From Janibacter endophyticus (GTDB lineage Bacteria; Actinomycetota; Actinomycetes; Actinomycetales; Dermatophilaceae), in NCBI RefSeq assembly GCF_016888335.1, contig NZ_JAFEJG010000004.1, positions 2,714,930 through 2,778,929 of the forward strand: DNA of 64,000 nt, written 5' to 3'. The position numbers and the translations under genes were made by a program. Shown here piece after piece: positions 28,417 to 38,066 of this stretch (positions within the stretch are counted from its first letter, which is position 1; the number at the start of each line of letters is the position of its first letter). The notes beneath the pieces were generated by a model. That model did no database searches. It had not been told where the DNA came from and saw only the letters and a program-made list of their open reading frames with translations.

Positions 28417-29882
28417 CCGTCGGATGCTGCCAGGAGACGGGCGATGGTGCGACCGACTTCTGCGGCGACGGCGAGCGCCCGGACCGGGCCGCCCGGGTTG
28501 GCGTCGTGCCCGGCCTCGCCGTGGACGAGCGCCCCGAGAGCCCCGGCGACGTCCGGCTCGAGACCGGCGGCGAGGAGGGTCCCGACGATCCCGGCGAGGA
28601 CGTCGCCGGCTCCGGCGGTCGCCAGCCAGGCAGGAGCGCCCGACTGCACGTAGACCGGACCGCCCGACGCCGCGACGACGGTCGTCGAGCCCTTGAGCAG
28701 CACCGTCGCCCCGGTGAGCTCCCCGAGCCGGCGCGCAGCCCGCACGGGATCGCCCTCGACGTCATCGCGCGTCACCTCGGCCTCGCCGAGGCGGGTGAGC
28801 AGCCGGGCCGCCTCCCCCGCGTGCGGGGTGAGCAGCGTCGGCGCCGCCCGGGGGGCGTCGACGAGGTCGAGCCCGCCCGCGTCGACGAGGACCGGCAGGT
28901 CCGAGGCGAGGGCCTCCCGCGCCACGTCGAGCTGCGCCTTGGCCCCCTTCGCCCGGCTCGCGACGTCAAGGCCCGGGCCGATCACCCAGGCCTGGACCTG
29001 GCCGGGACCGTGGACGGCCTCGGGCACGTGGGCGCGCACGAGCATCTCGGGGGTCGGGGTGCCCACGTAGCGGACCATGCCCGCACCGGCGCAGACCGCG
29101 GCGTGCGTGCTGAGCAGGGCCGCGCCCGTGTACTGCTCACCGCCCGCGACGACGCCGAGGACGCCGCGCGAGTACTTGTCGTCGGTGCGGGTCGGGGTGG
29201 GCCACAGCCCGGCCACGTCGCCGGGATCGAGCGCGCGGACCGCCGGCTCGGCGGGCTCGGCCACGCCGATGTCGACGACCGTGAGCAGGCCCGTGGCCGC
29301 GTCGGTCGGCGGGAGCAGATGGACGGGCTTGGGGGCGATGAAGGTGACCGTCTCGTCGGCGAAGACGGCGTCGGCGACGAGCGGCCCGCCGTCGACGGGC
29401 TGGCCCGAAGGGGTGTCCACGGCGATGACGTAGGCGGTCGGGTAGATCGCGTCGACCCACTGCCGGGCGAAGGGGGCCAGCCCGGGTCGTCCACCGATGC
29501 CGGTGACGCCGTCGAGCACGACCTGGGCGGCGGCGATGGCCTCGAGCGCGTCCGCACCGGTGCCCTCGAGGACCCGGGCCCCGGCCTCGGTCGCCGCGTC
29601 GGCGGCGGCCTGCTGCGCGGGAGACGCGGACACGTCGTGGACGACGGCGGTGGCCTCGAGCCCCCGCCGCGCGAGGCGGGCTGCGGCCCAGAGCGCGTCG
29701 GCGCCGTTGTTGCCGGCCCCGACGAGCGCGACCACCCGGGTCACGCCGAGGTCACGCATGCGCCGTCGCGTGACCTTCGCCAGCCCGCGTGCCGCGCGTT
29801 GCATCAGCTCACCCGAGACGAGCAGCTCGGGCTGCCCCTCCTCGGCCTGGCGGACCTGGTCTGCGTCGTATGCCGAGATCAC
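28413..29882 (-). CDS. nnrD: Bifunctional NAD(P)H-hydrate epimerase and ADP-dependent dehydratase
   Basis: A 489-residue fusion. The N-terminal epimerase (YjeF-N type, about 1-215) has VGAGNNGADAL at about 55-65. The C-terminal dehydratase (about 225-489) has LTPHAGE, and GAGDVLAGIVG near 435-445. Together they repair damaged NAD(P)H hydrates in the cytoplasm. The start is a GTG with TACGGT 6 nt upstream, placed in the 18-bp gap after glmS. It overlaps the downstream GNAT gene by 4 nt. Confidence 0.94.
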   Translation of the reverse strand: MISAYDADQVRQAEEGQPELLVSGELMQRAARGLAKVTRRRMRDLGVTRVVALVGAGNNGADALWAAARLARRGLEATAVVHDVSASPAQQAAADAATEAGARVLEGTGADALEAIAAAQVVLDGVTGIGGRPGLAPFARQWVDAIYPTAYVIAVDTPSGQPVDGGPLVADAVFADETVTFIAPKPVHLLPPTDAATGLLTVVDIGVAEPAEPAVRALDPGDVAGLWPTPTRTDDKYSRGVLGVVAGGEQYTGAALLSTHAAVCAGAGMVRYVGTPTPEMLVRAHVPEAVHGPGQVQAWVIGPGLDVASRAKGAKAQLDVAREALASDLPVLVDAGGLDLVDAPRAAPTLLTPHAGEAARLLTRLGEAEVTRDDVEGDPVRAARRLGELTGATVLLKGSTTVVAASGGPVYVQSGAPAWLATAGAGDVLAGIVGTLLAAGLEPDVAGALGALVHGEAGHDANPGGPVRALAVAAEVGRTIARLLAASDG

Positions 29883-29888
29883 GCCTCG

Positions 29889-29894
29889 ACCGTA
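29889..29894 (-). promoter_or_regulatory. -10 element of nnrD, leaderless type
   Basis: TACGGT on the minus strand, 6 nt before the GTG of nnrD and 6 nt after the glmS stop. It allows nnrD to be transcribed independently of glmS. Confidence 0.45.
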
Positions 29895-29900
29895 CCGGGC

Positions 29901-31760
29901 CTACTCGACGGTGACGGACTTCGCGAGGTTGCGCGGCTGGTCGACGTCGAGGCCCTTGGCGGTCGCCAGGTGCAGGGCGAAGACCTGCAGCGGGATGACC
30001 GTGAGCAGCGGCTCGAGGAGCGGCGGGGCCTGGGGCACGCGGATGACCTCGTCGGCGAAGGCCACGACGTCCTCGTCCCCCTCCTCGGCGATGACCAGGG
30101 TGCGGGCACCGCGGGCGCGGATCTCCTGGATGTTGGAGACGACCTTCTTGTGCAGGTCGTGCGGGGTGTCCGGGCCGGGGACGATGACGAAGACGGGCTG
30201 ACCGGGCTCGATGAGCGCGATCGGGCCGTGCTTGAGCTCGCCGGCGGCGAAACCCTCGGCGTGGATGTAGGCGAGCTCCTTGAGCTTGAGCGCGCCCTCG
30301 AGCGCGATCGGGTAGCCGACGTTGCGCCCGAGGAAGAGCACGGCGCGCGAGTCGGCCATGAAGCGGGCGATCTCGGCCACCCGGTCCATCGAGCCGAGCA
30401 GGGTCTCGATCTTCTCCGGGATCTCGGCGAGCTCGGCCATGACGTTCTTCGCGTCGTCGGCGTACTGCTTGCCGCGCAGCTGCGAGAGGTAAAGACCAAG
30501 GACGTAGCAGGCGGTGATCTGGGCGACGAAGGCCTTCGTCGAGGCGACGGCGATCTCCGGGCCGGCGTGGGTGTAGAGGACCGCGTCGGACTCGCGCGGG
30601 ATCGTGCTCCCGTGCGTGTTGCAGATCGAGATGGTCAGCGCACCGAGCTCGTTGGCGTGCTTGACCGCCATGAGGGTGTCCATCGTCTCGCCGGACTGGC
30701 TGATCGAGACGACGAGGGTGCGCTCGTCGACGATCGGGTCGCAGTAGCGGAACTCGTGGGCGAGCGAGACCTCGACGGGGATGCGGGTCCAGTGCTCGAT
30801 CGCGTACTTGGCCGTCATGCCCGCGTAGGCGGCGGTGCCGCAGGCGACGACGTAGATGCGGTTGATGCCGGAGAGCTGCTCCTCGGAGATGCGCAGCTCG
30901 TCGAGGACGAGGCGACCGGTCTCGTCGGTGCGGCCGAGGAGGGTGTCGCGGACGGCGTGCGGCTGGTCGTGGATCTCCTTCTCCATGAAGGTGTCGTAGC
31001 CACCCTTCTCCGCGGCGGCCGCGTCCCAGGTGACCTCGTAGGCCTTGCCCTCGGCCGGGGAGCCGTCGAAGTTGATGACCTCGTGGCTCGTCGGCGTGAT
31101 CGTGACGATCTGGTCCTGCGCGAGCTCGAGCGCGTTGCGGGTGTAGCCGATGAAGGCGGCGACGTCGGAGCCGAGGAAGTTCTCCCCCTCGCCGAGGCCG
31201 ACCACGAGCGGGCTGTTGCGGCGGGCGGCGACGACCGTGTCGGGGGCGTCGGCGTGGACCGCGAGGAGGGTGAAGGCACCCTCGAGCCGGTTGACGACCT
31301 GACGCATCGCCTCGGTGAGGTCACCGGCCTCCTCGAACGCGCGCGCGACGAGGTGGGCCGAGACCTCGGTGTCGGTCTCGCTGCGGAACTCGACGCCCTG
31401 CTCGAGCAGCTCGTTCTTCAGCGCGTGGAAGTTCTCGATGATCCCGTTGTGCACGACGGCGAGCTTGTTGTCCGTCCCGCCGCGGTGGGGGTGGGCGTTG
31501 GCGTCGGTCGGTCCGCCGTGGGTCGCCCAGCGGGTGTGCCCGATGGCCGTGGCCGAAGGGGGGAGGTCACGGGCCTCGAGGGCGGCCCGGAGGTTCTCCA
31601 GCTTGCCGGCCTTCTTGTCGCCGACGACCTCGCCGTCCGCGACGAGCGCGACACCGGCCGAGTCGTAGCCCCGGTACTCGAGGCGGGCCAGGCCCTCCAT
31701 GACGACGCCGAGCGCCTTGTCGTCGGCGTTCGGCCCCACGTAACCCACGATTCCACACAT
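29901..31760 (-). CDS. glmS: Glutamine-fructose-6-phosphate aminotransferase (isomerising)
   Basis: A 619-residue GlmS. After Met1 the nucleophile Cys2 begins CGIVGYVG of the class II amidotransferase domain. Two SIS domains follow, with the sugar-phosphate loops SQSGETMDT and the C-terminal KSVTVE. It makes glucosamine-6-phosphate for peptidoglycan. The ATG at 31760 is required because Cys2 must follow Met. A longer open frame is therefore wrong. TACCCT lies 7 nt upstream, so the transcript is probably leaderless and cannot carry a glmS ribozyme. Confidence 0.97.
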   Translation of the reverse strand: MCGIVGYVGPNADDKALGVVMEGLARLEYRGYDSAGVALVADGEVVGDKKAGKLENLRAALEARDLPPSATAIGHTRWATHGGPTDANAHPHRGGTDNKLAVVHNGIIENFHALKNELLEQGVEFRSETDTEVSAHLVARAFEEAGDLTEAMRQVVNRLEGAFTLLAVHADAPDTVVAARRNSPLVVGLGEGENFLGSDVAAFIGYTRNALELAQDQIVTITPTSHEVINFDGSPAEGKAYEVTWDAAAAEKGGYDTFMEKEIHDQPHAVRDTLLGRTDETGRLVLDELRISEEQLSGINRIYVVACGTAAYAGMTAKYAIEHWTRIPVEVSLAHEFRYCDPIVDERTLVVSISQSGETMDTLMAVKHANELGALTISICNTHGSTIPRESDAVLYTHAGPEIAVASTKAFVAQITACYVLGLYLSQLRGKQYADDAKNVMAELAEIPEKIETLLGSMDRVAEIARFMADSRAVLFLGRNVGYPIALEGALKLKELAYIHAEGFAAGELKHGPIALIEPGQPVFVIVPGPDTPHDLHKKVVSNIQEIRARGARTLVIAEEGDEDVVAFADEVIRVPQAPPLLEPLLTVIPLQVFALHLATAKGLDVDQPRNLAKSVTVE

Positions 31761-31767
31761 GGTCGCC

Positions 31768-31773
31768 AGGGTA
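31768..31773 (-). promoter_or_regulatory. -10 element of glmS, leaderless type
   Basis: TACCCT on the minus strand, 7 nt upstream of the glmS ATG. Confidence 0.45.
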
Positions 31774-31825
31774 TCCGCCCGGGGCGGCCTGCCCGCTATC
31801 CCGCAGTGCGACACGGCGGGTGCGA

Positions 31826-31831
31826 CACAAT
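31826..31831 (+). promoter_or_regulatory. Candidate -10 element of coaA
   Basis: CACAAT lies 6 nt before the GTG at 31838. The first base departs from TANNNT, but position and A/T content in a GC-rich setting support it. Confidence 0.35.
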
Positions 31832-31837
31832 GGCGAC

Positions 31838-32785
31838 GTGTCGCACGCCCCCGTCGTCTCCCCCTTCGTCGATCTCGACCGGTCTGCGTGGGCGCGGCTG
31901 CGCGAGAACCACCCGATGAACCTCAGCGCGGAGGACATCGCGCGGGTGCAGGGTCTGGGCGACCGCGTCGACCTCGACGAGGTCGAGGAGGTCTACCTCC
32001 CGCTCTCCCGGCTGCTGCACTTCTACGTCGAGGCGACCTACGGACTCCACCTCGCGACGAGCGAGTTCCTCGGCGAGCGCCCGGGACGCACCCCCTTCGT
32101 CATCGGGGTCGCCGGCTCGGTGGCCGTCGGCAAGTCGACCACCGCCCGCATCCTCCAGGAGCTGCTGAGCCGCTGGCCGCACACGCCGCACGTCGAGCTC
32201 GTGACGACCGACGGCTTCCTCTACCCCAACGCCGAGCTCGAGCGGCGGGGCCTGCTGCAGCGCAAGGGGTTCCCGGAGAGCTACGACCGCCGCAAGCTGC
32301 TGCGCTTCGTCGCCGACGTCAAGGCCGGGCGCGCGGAGGTCCGCGCCCCCGTCTACTCGCACCTGACCTACGACATCGTCCCCGGCGAGAAGATCGTCGT
32401 CCGCAAGCCGGCGGTGCTCATCGTCGAGGGGCTCAACGTGCTGCAGCCACCCCGGGTCGACGCGCACGGGCGCTCGGGGCTGGCGGTCAGCGACTTCTTC
32501 GACTTCTCGGTCTACGTCGACGCGACCGTCGCCAACATCCGGGAGTGGTACGTCTCCCGCTTCCTGTCGCTGCGCGCGACGGCCTTCGCCGACCCCGCCT
32601 CGTACTTCCACCGGTACGCGCAGCTCACCGACGAGGAGGCTCGCGAGACGGCGCTGGGGATCTGGGCGCGGATCAACGAGCCCAACCTGCGCGACAACGT
32701 CCAGCCGTCACGCAGCCGGGCGACGCTCATCCTCACGAAGAGCGCGAACCACGAGGTGAGCCGGATCCGCCTGCGGAAGGTCTGA
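31838..32785 (+). CDS. coaA: Type I pantothenate kinase
   Basis: A 315-residue CoaA with P-loop GSVAVGKST at about 93-101 and the ERKGF, YDIVPGE and EGLNVLQ blocks of bacterial PanK-I. It phosphorylates pantothenate in the first committed step of coenzyme A synthesis and is normally feedback-inhibited by CoA. The GTG at 31838 is preferred over one at 31820 because of the A/T-rich -10-like element 6 nt upstream of it. It is divergent from glmS. The next gene begins on the opposite strand 1 bp after its stop. Confidence 0.95.
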   Translation: MSHAPVVSPFVDLDRSAWARLRENHPMNLSAEDIARVQGLGDRVDLDEVEEVYLPLSRLLHFYVEATYGLHLATSEFLGERPGRTPFVIGVAGSVAVGKSTTARILQELLSRWPHTPHVELVTTDGFLYPNAELERRGLLQRKGFPESYDRRKLLRFVADVKAGRAEVRAPVYSHLTYDIVPGEKIVVRKPAVLIVEGLNVLQPPRVDAHGRSGLAVSDFFDFSVYVDATVANIREWYVSRFLSLRATAFADPASYFHRYAQLTDEEARETALGIWARINEPNLRDNVQPSRSRATLILTKSANHEVSRIRLRKV

Positions 32786-33508
32786 TCAGTACCAGTGGGG
32801 GCTCTGGGCGTTCCAGAAGCTCAGCGCGCCGCAGGGTGAGCCGTAGGACTGCTTGATGTAGTCCAGCCCCCACCGGATCTGGGTCACCGGGTTGGTCTTC
32901 CAGTCGGGTCCCGCGCTGGCCATCTTGCTCGCCGGCAGCGACTGCGGGATGCCGTAGGCGCCCGAGGTCGGGTTGGTCGCGGTGTGGTCCCAGTCGCTCT
33001 CGCCGATCCACAGCATGTTGAGGCAGCCGAACTGCTCGTCGCCCCAGCCCATGTCGCGCACCATCTGCTGGGCGTACGCCTTCGGGTTGGCCTGCACGGC
33101 CTTGAGCTTCTCCTGCGCCGCCTTGCGCTTGCGCGCCTCGGCGGCCTTCTTGCGCTCTGCGGCCGCCTTCTTCTCGGCCGCCTTCCTGCGGACCTCGGCG
33201 AGCCGCTCCTGCTCTCGGCTCGCGCTGCGGCTGGCGGCCGCGGTGCGCCGGTCCTGCTCGAGGCGCTGCACGTCGGTGCTCGTGGCGGCGGTGAGGGCGG
33301 TGAGGGCGTCGCCGGAGGGGGCGAGCCGGCCGGAGGCGGGCTCGCCCGCGCCGGCGGCGGAGGACGGACCGGCCTCGACCGTCGCCCCGACGGAGGCGAC
33401 GAGCGCGAGCGCGATGCCGGCGCCGACGACGGGTCGCCGGACCGAGGCAGGGGACGGCACGCGCGCCTGGCGCTTCGCACCGTGCCGCGGGGTGTACTGC
33501 GAGCTCAA
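32786..33508 (-). CDS. Secreted lytic transglycosylase-like protein with TTG start
   Basis: A 240-residue exported protein. The N-terminus has a basic region and a hydrophobic helix at about 27-45 (signal peptide or anchor). A charged coiled coil rich in Lys, Ala and Arg spans about 95-140. The C-terminal domain has WIGESDWDHTATN and SGAYGIPQSLPASKM, typical of actinobacterial transglycosylase SLT-like domains, with the Glu in GES as the likely catalytic residue. It probably cleaves peptidoglycan. The start is a TTG preceded by GGAGGATCAGCT. No ATG or GTG in frame fits. A 13-bp leader hairpin lies just upstream. Confidence 0.82.
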   Translation of the reverse strand: MSSQYTPRHGAKRQARVPSPASVRRPVVGAGIALALVASVGATVEAGPSSAAGAGEPASGRLAPSGDALTALTAATSTDVQRLEQDRRTAAASRSASREQERLAEVRRKAAEKKAAAERKKAAEARKRKAAQEKLKAVQANPKAYAQQMVRDMGWGDEQFGCLNMLWIGESDWDHTATNPTSGAYGIPQSLPASKMASAGPDWKTNPVTQIRWGLDYIKQSYGSPCGALSFWNAQSPHWY

Positions 33509-33527
33509 AGCTGATCCTCCTCATGGC

Positions 33528-33565
33528 GCGACCACCCGTCGGTGCTGCAGGGGACGGGTGGTCGC
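33528..33565 (-). promoter_or_regulatory. Leader hairpin upstream of the transglycosylase gene
   Basis: A perfect 13-bp stem, GCGACCACCCGTC and its complement, with a 12-nt loop, about 20 nt before the TTG start and just upstream of the ribosome-binding site. Without a U-run it is not a classic terminator, but it could control translation or be part of a riboswitch. Cell-wall hydrolase genes in actinobacteria often have structured leaders. Confidence 0.55.
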
Positions 33566-33671
33566 TCCTGGCCTGTGGTCTCACGGCGGCGCCTGGCAGC
33601 AGACGCGTCGTTACCGATCTGAGACCTTACCGGGGCCGGCCGGTGCCCTCAAGCTGGCGTGCGCCGGACGC

Positions 33672-35039
33672 TCAGATCTCCCCTCCCTCGAGGAGGTCGG
33701 TGACGAGCGCCGCGATGGGACTGCGCTCGCTGCGGGTCAGGGTGACGTGGGCGAAGAGGGGGTGCCCCTTGAGCCGCTCGATGACCGCGGCGACCCCGTC
33801 GTGCCGCCCGACGCGGAGGTTGTCGCGCTGGGCGACGTCATGGGTGAGCACGATCTTGGAGTTCTGCCCGATGCGCGACATCACGGTGAGCAGGACGTTG
33901 CGCTCGAGGCTCTGCGCCTCGTCGACGATGACGTACGCGTCGTGCAACGAGCGCCCGCGGATGTGGGTCAGGGGCAGGACCTCGAGCATGTCGCGGTCCA
34001 TGACCTCCTCGACGACCTCCTTGGAGACGAGCGCCCCGAGGGTGTCGAAGACGGCCTGCGCCCAGGGCCCCATCTTCTCGTTCTCCGAGCCCGGCAGGTA
34101 GCCCAGCTCCTGGCCGCCGACGGCGTAGAGCGGGCGGAAGACGACGACCTTGCGGTGCTGGCGCCGCTCCATGACGGCCTCGAGCCCGGCGCACAGCGCC
34201 AGGGCGCTCTTGCCGGTGCCGGCGCTGCCGCCGAGGCTGACGATGCCGACGTCGGGGTCGAGCAGGAGGTCGAGGGCGATGCGCTGCTCGGCGCTGCGGC
34301 CGTGCAGGCCGAAGGCGTCGCGGTCGCCGCGGACGAGGCGGATCTGGCGGTCCGGCGTCACCCGGCCCAGGGCGCTCCCCCGCGGGGAGGTGAGCCGCAG
34401 GCCCGTGTGGCACGGCATCTCCGCGACATCGGGATGCTCGATCCGCGCGTGCTCGTAGAGCGCGTCGACGTCCTCGGCCGAGAGCGCGAGGTCGGCGACG
34501 CCGGTCCAGCCCGAGTCGATGCTCGACTGCTCGGCGCGGTACTCCTGCGCGTCGAGGCCGACGGCCGAGGCCTTGACCCGCATCGGGAGGTCCTTGCTGA
34601 CGATCGTCACCTTGTGGCCCTCGTCGGCGAGGTTCTTGGCCACCGCGAGGATGCGGGTGTCGTTGTCGCCGAGCCGGAAGCCGGCGGGCAGCGCGGAGGG
34701 GTCGGTGTGGTTGAGCTCGACGCGCAGCGTCCCGCCGTCGGGGCTCACCTGGATCAGGGCGTCGAGCCGGCCGACGGAGACCCGGAGGTCGTCGAGGAGG
34801 CGAAGGGCGGTCCGGGCGAAGTAGCCGAGCTCGGGGTGGTGACGCTTGCCCTCGAGCTCGGTGATGACGACGACAGGGAGCACGACCTCGTGCTCCTTGA
34901 AGCGCAGGATCGCTCGCGGGTCGGAGAGCAGCACCGAGGTGTCGAGCACGTAGGTGCACGTGCCCTGCTCGACGCTGGGCAGCGTCACGGGGTCCGCGGC
35001 GCTGAGCTCGGACGGGGCGAGATCGATGGTCGTGGACAC
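33672..35039 (-). CDS. phoH2: PhoH2-type protein: PIN domain fused to PhoH ATPase
   Basis: A 455-residue fusion. The N-terminal PIN domain (about 27-165) has the acidic residues of YVLDTSVLL (Asp about 33), ITELEGK and NDTRILAVA. The C-terminal PhoH ATPase has Walker [10 protein letters not shown] at about 270-278 and VIVDEAQS, with conserved HIRGRS before it. Mycobacterial PhoH2 has this architecture and acts as a sequence-specific RNase with unwinding activity. The GTG start has GGGAGG 7 nt upstream. There is no adjacent antitoxin-like gene of the kind (phoAT) sometimes seen upstream. Confidence 0.88.
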   Translation of the reverse strand: MSTTIDLAPSELSAADPVTLPSVEQGTCTYVLDTSVLLSDPRAILRFKEHEVVLPVVVITELEGKRHHPELGYFARTALRLLDDLRVSVGRLDALIQVSPDGGTLRVELNHTDPSALPAGFRLGDNDTRILAVAKNLADEGHKVTIVSKDLPMRVKASAVGLDAQEYRAEQSSIDSGWTGVADLALSAEDVDALYEHARIEHPDVAEMPCHTGLRLTSPRGSALGRVTPDRQIRLVRGDRDAFGLHGRSAEQRIALDLLLDPDVGIVSLGGSAGTGKSALALCAGLEAVMERRQHRKVVVFRPLYAVGGQELGYLPGSENEKMGPWAQAVFDTLGALVSKEVVEEVMDRDMLEVLPLTHIRGRSLHDAYVIVDEAQSLERNVLLTVMSRIGQNSKIVLTHDVAQRDNLRVGRHDGVAAVIERLKGHPLFAHVTLTRSERSPIAALVTDLLEGGEI

Positions 35040-35317
35040 TGCTGCCTCCCTGTCGCACGCCCGCGCCGTCCGGCGCGTGCGCGCCGTCAGTCTCGGATGG
35101 TGAGCCGGACCCGCTCCCGGAGCTGGCACCGGGGCCGGGACCGGCCCGTCGTGCGAAGCAGCAGCTCCATGTTCGGGCCTCCCGGACGAGCCACATGGGG
35201 CGACCCGTCCCGGCGAATGTAAGCCCGGGCGATCGCCCTCGGCACCACCGTCCGCGCGTGTCGCGGGAGTGTTCAGCGAACGGTCACGCGCGCGACACCG
35301 AGGCGTCCCGGCGGTGG

Positions 35318-36073
35318 TCAGGCACCGAAGCGGCGCTGCCGCTCGCCGTACGCGCGCAGCGCACGCAGGAAGTCGACCTTGCGGAAGTCGGGCCAGTAGG
35401 CCTCGCAGAAGTAGAACTCGCTGTGCGCGCTCTGCCAGAGGAGGAAGCCGGAGAGCCGCTGCTCCCCCGACGTGCGGATGACGAGGTCGGGGTCGGGCTG
35501 GCCCGCGGTGTAGAGGTGGTCGGCGATCGTCTCGGTCGTCACCGACCGGGCGACGTCCTCGAGCGTCTCGCCGCGCTCGGCGGCCTTGCGGAGCAGCGAG
35601 CGCACGGCGTCGGCGATCTCCTGCCGGCCGCCGTACCCCACGGCGACGTTGACGACGAGGCCGTCGACGTCGGCGGTCTGCTCGGCCGCGCGGCGCAGGG
35701 CCGCTGCCGTCTCGACCGGCAGCAGGTCGAGGGCGCCCGCCGGGTGGACGCGCCACCGCCCGGTCGCGGCGATGTCCGAGACGACCCCCTCGATGATCCG
35801 CAGCAGCGGCTGGAGCTCGTCCTGCGACCGGGCGAGGTTGTCCGTCGAGAGCAGCCACAGGGTGACCACCTCGACACCGGCCTCGTCGCACCACTGGAGG
35901 AAGTTCGCGATGTTCGCCGCCCCGGCCCGGTGCCCGTGCTCGGTCTGGGCCCCCCGCGCCTTGGCGAAGCGGCGGTTGCCGTCGACGATCATCCCCACGT
36001 GCCGCGGGACCCCCACCCGGGCGACCTCGCGCGCGAGCCGAGCCTCGTACGCCGCGTACAGCGGATTGCGCAC
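35318..36073 (-). CDS. uppS: Isoprenyl transferase (cis-prenyltransferase, UppS family)
   Basis: A 251-residue cis-prenyltransferase with [14 protein letters not shown] at about 25-38 (Asp31 essential), the NVAVGYGGR block, [11 protein letters not shown], and a C-terminal WPDF segment. It condenses isopentenyl diphosphate into polyprenyl diphosphate, the lipid carrier for cell-wall synthesis. Actinobacteria often have a short-chain Z-farnesyl homolog too, and which one this is cannot be told by eye. The GTG start is fixed by GAGGAG upstream. The frame continues further but without similarity. Confidence 0.9.
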   Translation of the reverse strand: MRNPLYAAYEARLAREVARVGVPRHVGMIVDGNRRFAKARGAQTEHGHRAGAANIANFLQWCDEAGVEVVTLWLLSTDNLARSQDELQPLLRIIEGVVSDIAATGRWRVHPAGALDLLPVETAAALRRAAEQTADVDGLVVNVAVGYGGRQEIADAVRSLLRKAAERGETLEDVARSVTTETIADHLYTAGQPDPDLVIRTSGEQRLSGFLLWQSAHSEFYFCEAYWPDFRKVDFLRALRAYGERQRRFGA

Positions 36074-36150
36074 TCCTGCTCCTCGTCTCCCGACCGACGG
36101 TGGTCCGGACAGCAACCTATCGCGCGGGGTCCAGACCCCGGTCTCTCCGG

Positions 36151-36156
36151 TACCGT
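36151..36156 (+). promoter_or_regulatory. -10 element of the hemolysin III gene, leaderless type
   Basis: TACCGT lies 7 nt before the ATG of the hemolysin III-family gene, in the divergent gap with uppS. Confidence 0.4.
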
Positions 36157-36163
36157 CGAGACC

Positions 36164-36892
36164 ATGCGATCCGAGGGCCACGACCTGCGTGAGCGCGCGC
36201 ACGACGTGGCGCGAGACGTCTCCGAGCACGTCGACGAGTTCGTCGACGCGGTCAAGCCCCACCTGCGTGGCTGGCTGCACCTCGCGATGGCCCCGCTCGC
36301 CCTCATCGGGGGCATGGTCCTCATGAGCACGGCCCCGACGATGAAGGGGCGCATCGCCGCATTCGTCTTCACCCTGACCGCCGGGCTGCTCTTCACGACC
36401 TCGGCCGTCTACCACCGGGGCCACTGGTCGGCCAAGGTCGACGCGCTCCTGCGGCGCTGGGACCACGCGAACATCTTCTTGATCATCGCGGGCAGCTACA
36501 CGCCCTTCGCGATGCTGCTCCCACGCAACCAGGCGATCACGCTGCTCGCGATCGTCTGGTCGGGCGCGATCCTCGGGGTGCTCTTCCGCGTCTTCTGGAT
36601 CGGGGCTCCGCGCTGGCTCTACGTCCCCGTCTACATGGCGCTCGGCTGGGTCGCCGTCTTCTACATCGGCCCGCTGCTCACGCACGGCGGCGCGCTCATC
36701 ATGGGCCTCGTCGTCCTCGGCGGGCTGCTCTACACGGCCGGCGCCGTGGTCTACGGCCTCAAGCGACCGAACCCGTCACCGCGGTGGTTCGGGTTCCACG
36801 AGATCTTCCATGCCCTGACCATCCTCGCCTTCATCGCGCACTTCGCCGCCGCGGCCCTGGCCCTCTACGGACCGGTCGCGCAGCACGCCTGA
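36164..36892 (+). CDS. Hemolysin III (YqfA/PAQR) family membrane protein
   Basis: A 242-residue membrane protein with about seven hydrophobic segments from residue 45 on. Conserved PAQR/hemolysin III positions include the TTSAVYHRG motif near 77-85, GSYTPF near 110, and FHEIFHALTILAF near the end, which provide the putative metal-binding histidines. Function in bacteria is poorly known and may be a hydrolase of lipid substrates. Its last 117 bp overlap the opposite-strand small membrane protein gene. ATG start with TACCGT 7 nt upstream. Confidence 0.88.
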   Translation: MRSEGHDLRERAHDVARDVSEHVDEFVDAVKPHLRGWLHLAMAPLALIGGMVLMSTAPTMKGRIAAFVFTLTAGLLFTTSAVYHRGHWSAKVDALLRRWDHANIFLIIAGSYTPFAMLLPRNQAITLLAIVWSGAILGVLFRVFWIGAPRWLYVPVYMALGWVAVFYIGPLLTHGGALIMGLVVLGGLLYTAGAVVYGLKRPNPSPRWFGFHEIFHALTILAFIAHFAAAALALYGPVAQHA

Positions 36893-37069
36893 GGCGTCGC
36901 TCCGGGCGCGCTCGGTGCGCTCGTCCGTGACCCGGTGCGCCTCGGCGATGCGCATGCGGCGCAGCCGCTTGAACATGCTGCGCATGATGATCCACAGCCC
37001 GATCGCGAGGAAGAAGAAGGCGACGAAGGCCCACCATCCGGGGCCGATCTCGGTGCTCGGTGCGGTCAT
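36776..37069 (-). CDS. Small membrane protein downstream of mca
   Basis: A 97-residue protein with one strong membrane helix at about 12-30 (WWAFVAFFFLAIGLWII) followed by a basic cytoplasmic segment and a charged, disordered tail. The ATG overlaps the mca stop (4 nt), so it is translationally coupled to mca. Its 3' third overlaps the end of the convergent hemolysin III gene, so the tail sequence may be constrained by the other strand. Small proteins in this position beside mca are seen in related genomes, but function is unknown. Confidence 0.65.
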   Translation of the reverse strand: MTAPSTEIGPGWWAFVAFFFLAIGLWIIMRSMFKRLRRMRIAEAHRVTDERTERARSDASGVLRDRSVEGQGRGGEVRDEGEDGQGMEDLVEPEPPR

Positions 37070-38013
37070 CGCCAGTCCTTCACGGTCGGCTCCGCGCGGT
37101 CGTCGCGCAGGAGGGTGGGTCGGCTCGTCGCGAGCTCGTCGGCCCGGGCGGGGTCGATGCCGGCGAAGAGGTCGTCCTCGTCGTCATCGGTCTCGACGTA
37201 GGCCATCGCCAGCTCGAAGTCGTCGGTCGGCCAGACCTCGGCCTGGATGTCGTTGGTCACGGCGAAGAACGCGCCGTCGGGGTCGACCTGGGTGGCGTGC
37301 GCCCGCAACGCGTCGTCGCGGACGTCGAAGTACTCCGCGGCGGGGATGCGGGTGGAGATGCGTCGCTCCGGTCGGTCCTCCCAGCGCGCCAGCCAGTCCT
37401 CGAAGGGGGACTCGATGCCGCGCTCGAGCAGGGCCTGGTGGTAGGTCTGCAGCCGCTCCTTGTGGAAGCCGCCGTTGTAGTAGAGCTTGAGCGGCTGCCA
37501 CGGCTCGCCGGCGTGCGGGTAGCGGTCGGGGTCGCCCGCCGCGAGGAAGGCCTCGACGGAGACCCGGTTGGTCATGATGTGGTCGGGGTGCGGGTAGCCG
37601 CCGTTCTCGTCGTACGTCGTCATGACGTGCGGGCGGAAGCGACGGATCTCGCGGACGAGGGCCTCGGCCGGGGTGTCGATGTCCTCGAGGGCGAAGCAGC
37701 CGACGGGCAGCGGCGGGCGCGGGTCCCCCTCGGGCAGGCCGGAGTCGACGAAGCCGAGCCAGGTGTGCTCGCACCCGAGGATCGCGATCGCGCGCGCCAT
37801 CTCGTCGCGACGGACCTGGGCGAGGTCGCGCAGGATGTGCGCGTCGTCCTTGAGCGCGGGGTTGAGGACGTCGCCGCGCTCACCCCCCGTGCAGGAGACG
37901 ACGAGGACACGGTGGCCCTCGGCGACGTACTTGGCGGTGGTGGCCGCGCCCTTGCTCGACTCGTCGTCGGGATGGGCGTGGACGGCCATGAGGCGCAGGG
38001 GTTCCACAGTCAC
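37066..38013 (-). CDS. mca: Mycothiol S-conjugate amidase
   Basis: A 315-residue LmbE/PIG-L family zinc amidase with HAHPDDES at about 12-19 and GGYPHPDHIMTNRVS, providing the metal ligands. The SCTGGERGDVLNP block and ASKGAATTAKYV-like region distinguish Mca from MshB. It cleaves mycothiol conjugates of toxins to a mercapturic acid, so the organism makes mycothiol. The gene order mca, DUF4307, greA is typical of actinobacteria. The start GTG/ATG at 38013 begins MTVEPLRLMAVHAHP. Confidence 0.93.
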   Translation of the reverse strand: MTVEPLRLMAVHAHPDDESSKGAATTAKYVAEGHRVLVVSCTGGERGDVLNPALKDDAHILRDLAQVRRDEMARAIAILGCEHTWLGFVDSGLPEGDPRPPLPVGCFALEDIDTPAEALVREIRRFRPHVMTTYDENGGYPHPDHIMTNRVSVEAFLAAGDPDRYPHAGEPWQPLKLYYNGGFHKERLQTYHQALLERGIESPFEDWLARWEDRPERRISTRIPAAEYFDVRDDALRAHATQVDPDGAFFAVTNDIQAEVWPTDDFELAMAYVETDDDEDDLFAGIDPARADELATSRPTLLRDDRAEPTVKDWR

Positions 38014-38066
38014 TCTTCCTCGTTTGGGACGATAGGCGTGATTCTCTCACCTTCAGGAGCCCCCGC

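Noticed and set aside
28506-31919. Plus-strand open frame of 1137 codons
   Set aside because: Antisense to nnrD and glmS; long shadow frames are expected at high GC and it has no recognisable motif.
33600-33640. Two GGTAA boxes resembling MtrA sites upstream of the transglycosylase gene
   Set aside because: Spacing between them (about 16 bp) does not match the direct-repeat spacing expected for MtrA.
33509-33672. c-di-AMP (ydaO) riboswitch in the transglycosylase leader
   Set aside because: Only the location fits; I could not find the conserved core, so an Rfam search is needed before a claim.
35087-35170. 27-codon minus-strand reading frame (starting [15 protein letters not shown]) upstream of phoH2
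   Set aside because: No convincing ribosome-binding site and no recognisable leader-peptide pattern; a chance frame in GC-rich DNA is as likely.
35258-35306. GTGTCGCG/CGCGACAC hairpin after uppS
   Set aside because: Short stem with a long loop in CG-rich sequence; too weak to call a terminator.
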